Shown: positions 20,401-28,996, numbered from the stretch's first letter. The stretch: DNA of 64,000 bases from Allgaiera indica (GCF_900106675.1 NZ_FNOB01000013.1:62001-126000); one strand, 5' to 3'. Program-made: numbers and translations. Notes: generated from the letters alone by a model not told the origin.

Positions 20401-20897
20401 ACCTCGGGCAGGGCCACCACCGCATTGCCGGAACTGTCCAGGAAGCTGACATCGCGCAGCCGCACCCGGGGCACATGGTTGTGATCCAGCACCACCGCGG
20501 CGCTGCCCAGGCTGACCCGGCCGCGACCGTCGAGCATCTGGTTGAGATCCCCCTGCACCCGGGCGACGACCCAGGCCGGCGCGACCAGCGGCTTGCCGGT
20601 CACCACCATCAGCGCGAACCCTCCGGCGCCCGCCAGCAGCACCAAGCTCAGCAGCATCCACAACCCGAAGCGCCCCCGCCGGCGCCGGGTCTCGTCGGGC
20701 GTGTCGGCCTGGCTGCGGCCGGTGTCGTCGGCCGTCGCGCGGCCCGTCCCGGCCGGGCAGTCCCCTGCCGTCCGGTCCGGCGCCTTCCCCAAGGTCGGGC
20801 CGCTGTCTGGCGCGGGATCTCGCGGGGTGTCGTCCAAGGCTGCCCTGTCGGTCTGGATCTTTGCTGCCGGCTTGTCTTTATCCTCTCGCGAAGGCAA
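17430..20897 (-). CDS. Large AsmA-like/YhdP-type envelope protein
   Basis: The 1155-residue protein has a charged, proline-rich cytoplasmic N-terminus (about 75 residues), one membrane helix (LWMLLSLVLLAGAGGFALMVV) and a long periplasmic beta-rich body. The AsmA-type C-terminal part ends with FDIQGVVSPIYMLNGVGQLV and GEGLFGFNYSLKGTAAHPKV. This matches bridge-like AsmA/YhdP/TamB proteins that carry phospholipid between inner and outer membranes. It is single-gene and divergent from bcp with a 31-base gap, so promoters overlap the start. Which AsmA clade it belongs to cannot be settled by eye. Confidence 0.85.
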   Translation of the reverse strand: MPSREDKDKPAAKIQTDRAALDDTPRDPAPDSGPTLGKAPDRTAGDCPAGTGRATADDTGRSQADTPDETRRRRGRFGLWMLLSLVLLAGAGGFALMVVTGKPLVAPAWVVARVQGDLNQMLDGRGRVSLGSAAVVLDHNHVPRVRLRDVSFLDSSGNAVVALPEVQVSLALEPLLHGKIRPVRLRISGASLTLKRARDGRIDLAMGQGIGSGGPGLQSVGEVLDRIDNILTQPELSRLTRIDADALSITLDDRRAGRVWNFSDGRATMVQDARQVSIEVGFGLAGGREEPARAVFTFVTQKGSPAARMSARVTGVSSRDIAAQSPALAWMKLIRAPISGDFRASVDPQGDLGPMEGQLQIGSGALIVGEQVKPVPFQHGTLYFTYHPESQKVTITEASVDSRILRIHASGQAYLEDMKNGVPQAFLSQVKFSQVMVDPEGLFEQPVRFSQGALDLRLRLDPFDVQVGQLALIEGKRRIDARGRLTATGKGLKVALDAKVNAIRHDQLLALWPVSVVDKTREWLAENVLTGLLTNVNVGLRIDPGTKPEMALGYDFSGADVRVIKTLPPVEDGQGYATINGDRYTMVIRKGHVTPPKGGVVDVAGSVFQVPDITQKPAPAIVDLQTRSTVTAALSLLDEPPFEFLRKAGQPVDLAQGHARMRAIIKLPLKDKIELPDVRYDVSGTISDVRSDRIVPKRELTSARLQLHADNAGLKIWGPGKLGPVAFDGAWAQKFGPKFKGHSEVTGEVTLSPAFVDAFHIGLPKGSVLGAAQGQMRIELDKGQAPRFSLRSGLKGLRIAIPEIGWDKPAATPGRLEVSGTLGKPPEISKLLLEGPGLRAQGDVVINPDGTLKVVHLTRVEAGDWLDAPVDLVGRGRGRPVAITVPGGRIDLAHLPVGAAASKAEAVPITLRLDRLQISQSLALDGFTGSFTTLGGFNGRFAGKVNGAAPVEGVVAPASPRPGARSAVRVTSQDAGAVFRAAGISDRVFGGAMDMTLVPRVRKGEYDGRLRVSNIRVRNAPALADLLSAISVVGLLEQLNGQGLVFADVGARFKLTPQGVEIDKGSATGASLGVSAAGTYDFADKRFDIQGVVSPIYMLNGVGQLVSREGEGLFGFNYSLKGTAAHPKVSVNPLSVLAPGFLRDLFRRPAAKLPN

Positions 20898-20928
20898 CTA
20901 AAACACAAAGCCTTCTGCAGGAGACGAC

Positions 20929-21396
20929 ATGACCCAGCCCGGGATCGGCGACAAGGCCCCCGATTTCACCCTGCCCCGCGACGGCGGCGGCTCCATCACC
21001 CTGTCCGCACTGGCGCCAAGGCAGGTGGTTTTGTATTTCTACCCCAAGGACGACACGCCAGGCTGCACGACCGAGGCGCTCGACTTCACCGCCCGCGCCA
21101 AGGCGTTCGAGGACGCCGGCGCCGTGGTGGTGGGAATTTCCAAGGACAGCGTCGCCAAACACGACAAATTCAGCGCCAAGCATGGGCTTGGGGTGATCCT
21201 GGCCTCGGACGCAGAGGGCTGCGTCTGCGAAAGCTACGGCGTCTGGGGCGAGAAGAAGATGTACGGCCGGACCTTTCAGGGCATCACCCGCGCAACCTTC
21301 CTGATCGGCGCCGACGGGCGCGTGGCGCGGGTCTGGCCCAAGGTGAAGGTCGCAGGCCATGCCGAGGACGTGCTGGCCGCGGTCCGCGGCGCATGA
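20929..21396 (+). CDS. bcp: Thioredoxin-dependent peroxiredoxin Bcp/PrxQ
   Basis: The 155-residue peroxiredoxin reduces hydroperoxides. The peroxidatic cysteine is in KDDTPGCTTEALDF, followed by further cysteines in EGCVCESYGVWGEKKMYG and the FQGITRATFLIGADG strand. A GGAGA ribosome site precedes the ATG. It overlaps the downstream DUF455 gene by ATGA, suggesting joint translation. Confidence 0.94.
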   Translation: MTQPGIGDKAPDFTLPRDGGGSITLSALAPRQVVLYFYPKDDTPGCTTEALDFTARAKAFEDAGAVVVGISKDSVAKHDKFSAKHGLGVILASDAEGCVCESYGVWGEKKMYGRTFQGITRATFLIGADGRVARVWPKVKVAGHAEDVLAAVRGA

Positions 21397-22229
21397 GCGG
21401 AAAATCGCTTACCGAACGGGCGGTCGAGGTTCTGACCACCGCCGACGGGCGTGAAAAGACCCGCATCAGCCGCGCCCATGCGGCGGCCTGGGTGGCGGCG
21501 CGGGACGCCGGCACCCCGATCGAGGTGGGCACCGCGCGGCCGCCGCTGCGCCCGGCGCGGCCCGAAAAGCCCGACCTTCTGGCGCCGCGCGACGTGCCCC
21601 GCCGGCGCCCCGGCACCCCCGCCGGGCGCATTGCGCTCTTGCATGCCGTCGCGCATATCGAGCTGAACGCCGTCGATCTGCATTGGGACGTGATCGCGCG
21701 CTACGGCGATCAGGCCATGCCGATCGGCTTCTACGACGATTGGGTCAAGGCGGCGGCCGAGGAATCGAAACATTTCAACCTGGTTTGTGATTGCCTCGAG
21801 GCCATGGGCAGCCATTACGGCGCCCTGCCCGCCCATGCCGGCATGTGGCGCGCGGCCGAGGATACCGTCGATGACCTGCCCGGCCGCATGGCCGTGGTGC
21901 CGATGGTGCTGGAGGCGCGCGGTCTGGACGTGACGCCCGGCATGATCGAGATCTTCCGCAAGGCCGCCGCCACCGGCGACGCGTCCGCCGCCCAGGCCGT
22001 CGCGGCGATGGAGGTGATCTATGCCGAGGAAGTGGGCCATGTCGCCTATGGCTCGAAATGGTTCAACTGGCTGTGCGGGCGCGCCGGGCTGGACCCCAAG
22101 GACGAGTTCCACCGCCTGGTGCGGCACTATTTCCACGGCGCGCTGAAGCCACCCTTCAACGAGGAAAAGCGCGCCGAGGCCGGCCTGCCGCCGGATTTCT
22201 ACTGGCCGCTCGCCGAACAGAGGGGCTAG
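21393..22229 (+). CDS. DUF455 ferritin-like protein
   Basis: The 278-residue protein has a ferritin-like four-helix core with candidate diiron ligands in HAVAHIELNAVDLHWD, AAAEESKHFNLV and EVIYAEEVGHVAYG. The DUF455 family is widespread in proteobacteria and has no firmly assigned reaction. Overlap with the peroxiredoxin gene hints at oxidative-stress or redox work (inference). The start at 21393 is chosen because upstream in-frame sequence is antisense to the AsmA-like gene. Confidence 0.85.
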   Translation: MSGKSLTERAVEVLTTADGREKTRISRAHAAAWVAARDAGTPIEVGTARPPLRPARPEKPDLLAPRDVPRRRPGTPAGRIALLHAVAHIELNAVDLHWDVIARYGDQAMPIGFYDDWVKAAAEESKHFNLVCDCLEAMGSHYGALPAHAGMWRAAEDTVDDLPGRMAVVPMVLEARGLDVTPGMIEIFRKAAATGDASAAQAVAAMEVIYAEEVGHVAYGSKWFNWLCGRAGLDPKDEFHRLVRHYFHGALKPPFNEEKRAEAGLPPDFYWPLAEQRG

Positions 22230-22503
22230 CGCCGCCCTGCGGCCCCACCCAGCCCCCCGCGGCCGCATGGGCCCCAAAGCGGGGCCACGGGTCCGGCCCC
22301 GCGGCCCTGCCCTTCGCTGTGGCGTCCCGTGCGCGCACCCTTGCGTCCGGCCCTGAAACCAGAGTGCGATCGGCGGGAAATTGCTCAAATTAACCCGAAT
22401 GCTCACGATTTCGCCGCCGTTCCGGTCATAAAACTTGCCCCAGCGGGCGGGGTCGGGCATTCAGGAACCCAAGTCGCGACAGGGGGCGTCCGCAAAGGCC
22501 GCC
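22230..22503. other. Intergenic region before the M23 peptidase gene
   Basis: GC-rich stretch with no supported gene. The M23 peptidase start is ambiguous: TTG 22435, ATG 22504 or TTG 22552. Part of this stretch could therefore be coding. Confidence 0.35.
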
Positions 22504-23892
22504 ATGGGGACCGCGCGGCACGGCAAGAACGAAGACCATGGGGACAGAGTATTGACGGGACGGATCATACACCGCCTGAACCACGCGTTTTCTCGCTACC
22601 TGCCGGAACAACGCCTGTTCCTGAGATCCGACACCGAGACCCGCTTCATCCGTCTCACCCCCGCCACCCAGGCGATCGCCCTGGGGACCGGCGGCGCGGT
22701 GGTCGCCTGGACGATCGTGGCCTCGGCCATTCTGATGATGGATTCGCTGGGCGCCGGTAATGCGCGCGAACAGACAAGGCGCGAACAGATCGCCTATGAG
22801 GCGCGGCTGAACGCGCTGTCGGCCGACAGCGAGAAGCGCACCGAAGAGGCCCGCAGTGCCCAGGCGCGGTTCAACGTGGCGCTGGAGCAGGTCTCGCGGA
22901 TGCAGTCCGAACTGCTGGCCTCGGAAAACCGCCGCGCCGAGTTGGAGACCGGCATCGACGTGATCCAGAAAACCCTGCAGAACGCGATCGAGGAACGCGA
23001 CGCGGCCCGGGCCCAGCTGGCCAAGGCGCGCGCGACGCTCGTGGCCAGGAACGGCACCACCCACACCCGTGCGGGCCAGGCGAAGGATATGGAGGAAACG
23101 GTGGCGATGCTGTCCTCGGCGCTGTCGGACACCGCCGCCGCCCGCGACAGCGCCGACAGCGACGCGCAGGCCGCCCGGAAAGAGGCCGACAAGCTGGCGC
23201 TCGACAAGCGGCTCATGCAGGAACGCAACAAGATGATCTTCTCGAAGCTCGAGAATGTCATCGCCACCACGACCAAACCGCTCGACAAGCTGTTCAAGAA
23301 GGTCGGCATCTCTCCCGAGACGGTGCTGGGAGAGGTCAAGCGCGGCTATACGGGCGTCGGCGGCCCGGAGACCAAGATCAGCATGGCGGCTTCGGATCCC
23401 GCGACCGAAGAGGAAGAGGCCAACGCCAACAAGGTGCTTGCGGGCTTCGACCGGCTGGCGATGCTGCGCCAGGGCGTCAACCAGATCCCGCTGGGCCTGC
23501 CGCTACATGCGGCGTTTCGCTATTCCTCTCGCTTCGGCTGGCGCAAGAATCCGATGGGATCGGGGCGCGAATTCCACCCCGGTCAGGACATCGCCGCCAA
23601 ATGGGGCACGCCGCTTTACGCCACCGCCTCGGGCGTGGTGGTGATCGCCGGCTGGGTGCGCGGCTATGGCAATCTGGTGCAGATCAAGAATTCCTTCGGC
23701 CTGTCCACACGCTTTGGCCACATGTCGCGCATAAGGGTCAAGGTGGGCGAAAGGGTCTCGCGCGGGCAAAGGATCGGTGATATGGGATCGACTGGACGGT
23801 CGACCGGACCGCATGTGCACTATGAGGTGCGCCAGGGCGACAAGCCCGTCAACCCGATGACCTACATCAAGGCTGCAGCAAATGTTTTCTAA
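22504..23892 (+). CDS. M23-family peptidoglycan endopeptidase with coiled coil
   Basis: The protein is about 462 residues. After a short N-terminus it has one membrane helix (AIALGTGGAVVAWTIVASAIL), a coiled coil of about 150 residues rich in E/R/A, and a C-terminal LytM/M23 domain with zinc motifs FHPGQDIAAKWGTPLYA and HVHYEV. It should cut peptidoglycan peptide cross-links in the periplasm. It overlaps the bactofilin gene by 11 bases. Bactofilins are known to organise M23 peptidases in several bacteria, so they likely act together. The start is uncertain: ATG 22504 follows AAAGG, but TTG 22552 gives the more compact N-terminus. Confidence 0.88.
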   Translation: MGTARHGKNEDHGDRVLTGRIIHRLNHAFSRYLPEQRLFLRSDTETRFIRLTPATQAIALGTGGAVVAWTIVASAILMMDSLGAGNAREQTRREQIAYEARLNALSADSEKRTEEARSAQARFNVALEQVSRMQSELLASENRRAELETGIDVIQKTLQNAIEERDAARAQLAKARATLVARNGTTHTRAGQAKDMEETVAMLSSALSDTAAARDSADSDAQAARKEADKLALDKRLMQERNKMIFSKLENVIATTTKPLDKLFKKVGISPETVLGEVKRGYTGVGGPETKISMAASDPATEEEEANANKVLAGFDRLAMLRQGVNQIPLGLPLHAAFRYSSRFGWRKNPMGSGREFHPGQDIAAKWGTPLYATASGVVVIAGWVRGYGNLVQIKNSFGLSTRFGHMSRIRVKVGERVSRGQRIGDMGSTGRSTGPHVHYEVRQGDKPVNPMTYIKAAANVF

Positions 23893-24397
23893 AAGCAGGA
23901 TAAACGAACCCGGGCCCAAGGCCGTCGAGTCCGAGAAAATCGAAACCCCGGCCCCCGCGGCGCCGAAACCTGCCTCTGATTTCGCGCCCGCGCCGGCCCC
24001 CAAGCCCAAGGCCGCGCCATCGGTGCTGTCTTCGGATCTGACGGTGACCGGCAACCTCAAGACCAGCGGCGACATCCAGGTCGAGGGCGTGGTCGAGGGC
24101 GATATCCGCGCCCATCTGCTGACCGTAGGCGAAGGCGCCACGATCCGCGGAGAGGTGGTGGCCGACGACGTGGTGGTGAACGGTCGCATCGTCGGGCGGG
24201 TGCGCGGCCTAAAGGTCCGGCTGACCTCGACCGCCCGGGTCGAGGGCGACATCATCCACAAGACCATCGCGATCGAAAGTGGTGCCCATTTCGAAGGCTC
24301 GGTCCAGCGCCAGGACGACCCGCTGCAAAGCAGCGCCGGAAAGCCCGCCGCAGCGCCCGCCGCGGCGCCGAAAGCCGCCGGGGCCTCGAACGGTTAA
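23882..24397 (+). CDS. Bactofilin cytoskeletal protein
   Basis: The 171-residue protein has a proline/alanine-rich N-terminal tail, then a right-handed beta-helix core of short repeats (SDLTVTGNLKTSGDIQVEG, GDIRAHLLTVGEGATIRGEV, VNGRIVGRVRGLKV, VEGDIIHKTIAIESGAHFEG) and an alanine-rich tail. Bactofilins self-polymerise without nucleotide and position cell-wall enzymes. The start lies inside the end of the M23 peptidase gene. A strong terminator follows. Confidence 0.94.
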   Translation: MFSKSRINEPGPKAVESEKIETPAPAAPKPASDFAPAPAPKPKAAPSVLSSDLTVTGNLKTSGDIQVEGVVEGDIRAHLLTVGEGATIRGEVVADDVVVNGRIVGRVRGLKVRLTSTARVEGDIIHKTIAIESGAHFEGSVQRQDDPLQSSAGKPAAAPAAAPKAAGASNG

Positions 24398-24432
24398 GCC
24401 GCACGGGCGGCGTACCGACTGTGTAGAAATCA

Positions 24433-24460
24433 GGCATCGCCCCCGGGTGGTGCCTTTTTT
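24433..24460 (+). terminator. Rho-independent terminator after bactofilin
   Basis: The stem starts GGCATCGCC, closes with GTGGTGCC (two G-T pairs), and is followed by six T residues at 24455-24460. It is placed 35 bases past the bactofilin stop. Confidence 0.8.
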
Positions 24461-24559
24461 CATGGCAGTACGAAAAGCGGCCCGCGCGACCCCTTGTTCC
24501 GCCGGCCTGCGCCCAGCGGTCCGCTTGCCAAGCCCCCAAGCCGGCGCGACACTGCCCGC

Positions 24560-26338
24560 ATGAGCGCCGCCGACAGCCCCGCCCCCGAACCGAAGATCAT
24601 CCCCCGCCCGCTGCGCGCGCGGCTCGAACAGATCCTGGCGTTTCTCTATCCGCAGGACGATGCGGGCGCGCTGTGCGACCAGGTGATCGCGGCCTTCTGG
24701 CCCGTTGGGCGCGCGCCCCGCCGCCGGGCCCGCGTGCCGGGCAACGCGCTGTGGGACCAGCGCGACAATTACGTCATCGCCTATGGCAATTCGATCGTCG
24801 ACGGGGAACACAAGCCGCTGGACCTGCTGCGCCATTTCGCCGGTCGCTACCTGCGGCCGGGCATCCGTGGCATCCATGTGCTGCCCTATTTCCCCTTCAC
24901 CTCGGACGACGGCTTTGCAGTGATCGACTATTTCGCGGTCAATTCCCAGCTTGGCGCGTGGGAGGACATAGGCCGCATCGGGCAGGAATTCCGGCTGATG
25001 TCGGATCTGGTGCTGAACCATTGCTCCAGCCAGTCGCATTGGTTCAACGAATACCTCCAAGGCCATGCACCCTATGACAAATTCTTCCGAGAGGCCGACC
25101 CGAACGCGGATCTTGGCGCCGTCGTCCGCCCCCGCGCCCACACATTGCTGCGCGAGGTCGAAACCGTGAACGGCCCGCGCCATGTCTGGTGCACCTTCAG
25201 CCATGATCAGGTGGATTTCGACTTCGCCAACCCCGAAGTGCTGCTGACCTTCCTGCGGGTGTTGCGCCATCATGTCGACATGGGCGTGCGCACGTTGCGG
25301 CTCGACGCCGTGGCCTTCCTGTGGAAGATCGAGGGCACACCTTGCATCCATCTGGCCCAGACCCATGCGATCGTGCGGCTGATGCGGCTGCTGGCCGATC
25401 ACGATCCGGTGCCGATTGTTCTGGTCACCGAAACAAATGTCCCGAATTCCGAGAATCTATCTTATTTCGGAAACCGAAACGAAGCCCATGTCGTTTACAA
25501 TTTCTCCCTGCCCCCGTTGATTTTACACGCACTTCTTAATGGAACGTCGCGGGCCTTGCGCAAATGGCAGATGGCCATGCCGCCGGCACCGCTGGGCTGC
25601 GCCTATCTCAACTTCACCGCCTCGCATGACGGCATCGGCCTGCGCCCCGCCGAGGGGCTGATCCCGCCCGACGAGATCGACGCCATGGTCGCCGCCGTGC
25701 GGCGCTTTGGCGGGCGCGTGTCGATGCGCAGGATGTCGGACGGCACCGAAAAACCTTATGAGGTGAACGTGGCGCTGTTCGACGCGCTCAAGGGCAGTTG
25801 CGCGGGCGAAGACGATCTGCAGATCCCGCGCTTCCTGTGCAGCCAGGCGATCGCCATGGCGCTGGAAGGCATCCCCGCCTTCTACATCCATTCCCTGATC
25901 GCCACGCCCAATGATCCCGAGGGGGTGGAAAAGCTGGGCTACAATCGCGCGATCAATAGAAAACGTTGGGATTACGATAGCTTGCGCGCACTTCTTGACA
26001 ATCCGGATACACCGAACCGGCAAGTTCTGGACGCCATGATGCGGATGATCCGTATCCGCAGCGCCCAGCCCGGCTTTCACCCCAACGCCACCCAGTTCAC
26101 CCTGCAACTGGGCGACGAGGTCTTTGGCTTCTGGCGCCAGAGCCTGGACCGCGCGCAATCGATCTTCATCATCGCCAATGTCACCGACCATGGCGTCCGT
26201 GTGCCCGCGCTGGCGCTGAACCTGATCGACGGGCACAATTGGTACGATCTGCTCTCGGACGAGGCGATTGACGAGACCCGCGGCGAGATCCCGCTGGCGC
26301 CCTATCAGTCGCGCTGGATCACCAACGGCGCGCCATGA
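24560..26338 (+). CDS. GH13_18 phosphorylase, probably glucosylglycerate phosphorylase
   Basis: The 592-residue protein is related to sucrose phosphorylase: NALWDQRDNYVIAYGNSI, VLPYFPFTSDDGFAVIDY, nucleophile region VRTLRLDAVAFLWK, acid/base LVTETNVPN and the third aspartate in NFTASHDGIGLRP. Subfamily GH13_18 includes sucrose, sucrose-6-phosphate and glucosylglycerate phosphorylases. The next two genes make glucosylglycerate, so a glucosylglycerate phosphorylase is the best call. It would release glucose-1-phosphate and glycerate when the solute is no longer needed. The start at 24560 is chosen over an in-frame ATG 22 codons upstream. Confidence 0.85.
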   Translation: MSAADSPAPEPKIIPRPLRARLEQILAFLYPQDDAGALCDQVIAAFWPVGRAPRRRARVPGNALWDQRDNYVIAYGNSIVDGEHKPLDLLRHFAGRYLRPGIRGIHVLPYFPFTSDDGFAVIDYFAVNSQLGAWEDIGRIGQEFRLMSDLVLNHCSSQSHWFNEYLQGHAPYDKFFREADPNADLGAVVRPRAHTLLREVETVNGPRHVWCTFSHDQVDFDFANPEVLLTFLRVLRHHVDMGVRTLRLDAVAFLWKIEGTPCIHLAQTHAIVRLMRLLADHDPVPIVLVTETNVPNSENLSYFGNRNEAHVVYNFSLPPLILHALLNGTSRALRKWQMAMPPAPLGCAYLNFTASHDGIGLRPAEGLIPPDEIDAMVAAVRRFGGRVSMRRMSDGTEKPYEVNVALFDALKGSCAGEDDLQIPRFLCSQAIAMALEGIPAFYIHSLIATPNDPEGVEKLGYNRAINRKRWDYDSLRALLDNPDTPNRQVLDAMMRMIRIRSAQPGFHPNATQFTLQLGDEVFGFWRQSLDRAQSIFIIANVTDHGVRVPALALNLIDGHNWYDLLSDEAIDETRGEIPLAPYQSRWITNGAP

Positions 26339-27099
26339 AAACGCGCGCGTTCGCCATCTTCAGCGATCTCGACGGCACGTTGCTGGACCACGAAACCTAT
26401 GATTGGCGCCCCGCCGCGCCCTGCCTGGCCCGGCTGCGCGATGCGGGCGTCGCGCTGGTGCTGGCCTCGTCGAAAACGGCGGCCGAAATCGCGCCGCTGC
26501 GTGCCGAGATGGGCTTTGCCCATTGTCCGGCGATCGTCGAGAATGGCGCGGGCGTGCTGCCCCCCGGCACCGAACGCCCTGGTGAAAGCCGCACCCATCC
26601 CCGCCTGCGCGCGGCCCTTGCCGCCCTGCCGCCGTGGTTCGCGGGCTTCAGCGACTGGGACCCGGAAGAGATTGCCCGCCGCACTGGCCTGCCCCCGCAG
26701 GCGGCCGGCCGCGCGGCGCTGCGCGACTTTTCCGAGCCGGGCCTCTATACCGGCCCCGAAGCGCGGCGCGCGGAATTTCTGCAATCCCTGGCCCGGACTG
26801 GGATCACCGCCGCGCAGGGCGGACGTTTCCTGACCCTCTCCTTCGGGGGCAGCAAGGCGGGGCGGATGGCAGAGCTGGCGGCGCAGATGCCCGGCCCGCC
26901 GCGCACCATCGCGCTGGGGGACGCGCCCAATGACGCGGCCATGCTGCGCGCGGCCGATCACGCTGTGATCGTGCCAAATCCCGCGCATCCGGGGCCGGGG
27001 CTTGCGGCGGATGGCCACCGCATCCGCCTGGCGCCCGCGCCGGGTCCCAAGGGCTGGGCGGCCGCGGTTCAAGCCCTGCTGGCGGAATTGACGGATTGA
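26335..27099 (+). CDS. HAD-family glucosyl/mannosyl-3-phosphoglycerate phosphatase
   Basis: The 254-residue Cof-type HAD phosphatase has FSDLDGTLLDH (nucleophile aspartate), LASSKTAAEI, a substrate-cap region and IALGDAPNDAAML (metal aspartates). The MpgP/GpgP family removes phosphate from glucosyl- or mannosyl-3-phosphoglycerate to give the compatible solute. It overlaps the phosphorylase gene by ATGA and is followed 16 bases later by the synthase gene. The sugar is taken to be glucose from that neighbour. Confidence 0.87.
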   Translation: MKTRAFAIFSDLDGTLLDHETYDWRPAAPCLARLRDAGVALVLASSKTAAEIAPLRAEMGFAHCPAIVENGAGVLPPGTERPGESRTHPRLRAALAALPPWFAGFSDWDPEEIARRTGLPPQAAGRAALRDFSEPGLYTGPEARRAEFLQSLARTGITAAQGGRFLTLSFGGSKAGRMAELAAQMPGPPRTIALGDAPNDAAMLRAADHAVIVPNPAHPGPGLAADGHRIRLAPAPGPKGWAAAVQALLAELTD

Positions 27100-27115
27100 A
27101 CGGAAAGGACTTGGC

Positions 27116-28330
27116 TTGGCGGATTTTCACCAGACCGGCAGCGTCGCGACGCTTCACAACCTGCACCAGCGCCCGATCGCGGAGCTGGAGCGGCGCCTCG
27201 ACCTGATCGCCGAGACCCGCAAGATCACCCTGATCCTGCCCTCGCTGTTCTCGGAGCTTGAAACCCCGGCGCTGGAAGGCATCGTCGACGAACTCGCGGG
27301 CGCGCGCTACATCAACCATATCGTCATCGGCCTCGATCGCGCCGATGCCGATCAATTCGCCTATGCGCGCGACTTCTTCTCGCGCCTGCCCCAGCGCCAC
27401 GACATCCTGTGGAACGACGGCCCGCGGCTACGCGCCATCCACGACGGGCTGAGCACCGCCCGCCTTGCGCCGGAAGAGCCGGGCAAGGGCCGCAACGTGT
27501 GGTATTGCATCGGCCATACGCTGGCCTCGGCCAATTCCGACGTGGTCGCGCTGCATGATTGCGACATCGTCACCTACAAGCGCGAGATGCTGACGCGGCT
27601 GGTCTATCCGGTCGCGAACCCGGAATTTCCATATCAGTTCTGCAAGGGCTACTACCCCCGTATCGCCAATCACAAGCTGAACGGTCGGGTGACGCGCCTG
27701 CTGGTCACGCCGCTGCTGCTGACCTTGCAAAAGTGTTGCGGCCCATCGGATTACGTCGAATACCTCAAGTCGTTCCGCTATCCTTTGGCGGGCGAATTCG
27801 CGATGCGCACCGCGATCTTGCCGGACATGCGCATCCCCTCGGACTGGGGGCTGGAAATCGGCGTGCTCAGCGAGGTCTGGCGCAACCTGTCGCGCCACGC
27901 GGTCTGCCAGACCGACATCGCCGAACATTACGACCACAAGCACCAGCCCCTGTCGGAAGAAGACGCCACGCGCGGCCTATCGCGGATGTCGATGGACATC
28001 TGCAAGGCGCTGTTTCGCAAGCTGGCAACCGATGGCGTGACCTTCTCGACCGAGCGCTTCCGCACCATCAAGGCCACCTATTACCGGATCGCACTGGATC
28101 TGGTCGAGATGTATTACAACGACGCCAAGATGAACGGACTGTCCGTGGATCGCCACACCGAGGAGAAATCGGTCGAGCTGTTCGCTGCCAATATCGTCGA
28201 GGCCGGGAATGTCTTTTTGGAAAACCCGATGGAGACGCCGTTCATCCCGAACTGGAGCCGCGCGCAATCGGCCAATCCCGACATCCTGCGCCTGATCCGC
28301 GAGGCCGTGCGCGAGGACAATGCGCGCTGA
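27116..28330 (+). CDS. gpgS: Glucosyl-3-phosphoglycerate synthase (GT81, TTG start)
   Basis: The 404-residue retaining glycosyltransferase condenses a sugar nucleotide with 3-phosphoglycerate. Seen: ITLILPSLFSELETPALEGI, metal motif HDCDIVTY, FCKGYYPRI, PLAGEFAM, DWGLEIGVLSEVW and YDHKHQPLS. It starts with TTG after a good GGAAAGGA site. With the phosphatase upstream it completes the two-step route to glucosylglycerate, a solute linked to salt stress or nitrogen limitation. Confidence 0.9.
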   Translation: MADFHQTGSVATLHNLHQRPIAELERRLDLIAETRKITLILPSLFSELETPALEGIVDELAGARYINHIVIGLDRADADQFAYARDFFSRLPQRHDILWNDGPRLRAIHDGLSTARLAPEEPGKGRNVWYCIGHTLASANSDVVALHDCDIVTYKREMLTRLVYPVANPEFPYQFCKGYYPRIANHKLNGRVTRLLVTPLLLTLQKCCGPSDYVEYLKSFRYPLAGEFAMRTAILPDMRIPSDWGLEIGVLSEVWRNLSRHAVCQTDIAEHYDHKHQPLSEEDATRGLSRMSMDICKALFRKLATDGVTFSTERFRTIKATYYRIALDLVEMYYNDAKMNGLSVDRHTEEKSVELFAANIVEAGNVFLENPMETPFIPNWSRAQSANPDILRLIREAVREDNAR

Positions 28331-28531
28331 AACGATGGCCGAGCCGGGGCATCATTCCCTGACACAAGTGTATTGATGTTCGCGCCGCGAACCTGCGTCC
28401 CGCCGCGACGGGATCGGGCTTCGCACCCGGTCAACCCGGTGTGTCGAGGCCGCGCCCGGCGGCAAGACACTGGCCAGCGCGCGCCCGATGGCGGCGGCGG
28501 CCCACCCCCAAGCGCATGGAGCGCCAGCCCC

Positions 28532-28543
28532 GGGGGGGGGGGG
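28532..28543. repeat. Twelve-base G homopolymer
   Basis: A run of twelve G lies in the gap between the converging gpgS and zapA genes. It is noncoding here. It may vary in length between cells, or mark sequencing uncertainty. Confidence 0.7.
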
Positions 28544-28594
28544 CATTGCGTGGTTCCACTTGGGCCGGGCCCGCAGGCCGCGCCCCCGCGCGGG

Positions 28595-28996
28595 TTAGCG
28601 CGCGGCTTTTTCTTCGACCGCGCCGGCCAGGGCCTCGGCGCGGGCGGCGATCTCGGCGAGCGTGTCGTTCACCACCTGCGGGATCACCGCCACCTCGACG
28701 CGTTCGGGCGCCGGCGCGGGGCGGGCCTGCGCCTGGGCCAGCTGCGCCTCCAGTTCGGCCACCCGGGCCTGGGATTCGCGCAACTGATCCTCGGCGCCGG
28801 CGGTCTTGTCGGCCAGCATCAACCCCGCCATCAGCAGCATCCGCGCCTCGGGGATGCGTCCGGTCTGTACCAGCAGCGCCTGCGCCTCGGTATCCAGCAT
28901 CTGCGCCGCGGTGCGCAGGAAATGCTCTTCGCCCTCCTGGCAGCCGACCAGAAAAGTGCGACCACCGATCTCTATCTCGATATCAGGCATTGCCAT
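28595..28996 (-). CDS. zapA: Cell division protein ZapA
   Basis: The 133-residue protein has the ZapA N-terminal head (PDIEIEIGGRTFLVGC, EEHFLRTAAQMLDTEA, ARMLLMAGLMLADK) and a coiled-coil tail with an alanine/proline-rich C-terminus. ZapA cross-links FtsZ filaments at the division site. Its start overlaps the upstream coiled-coil gene by 14 bases; M1 or M3 may start. Length is slightly above the usual of about 110. Confidence 0.9.
   Translation of the reverse strand: MAMPDIEIEIGGRTFLVGCQEGEEHFLRTAAQMLDTEAQALLVQTGRIPEARMLLMAGLMLADKTAGAEDQLRESQARVAELEAQLAQAQARPAPAPERVEVAVIPQVVNDTLAEIAARAEALAGAVEEKAAR

Noticed and set aside
20244-21392. Upstream extension of the DUF455 frame
   Set aside because: This part is antisense to the AsmA-like gene and overlaps bcp; the real start is ATG 21393.
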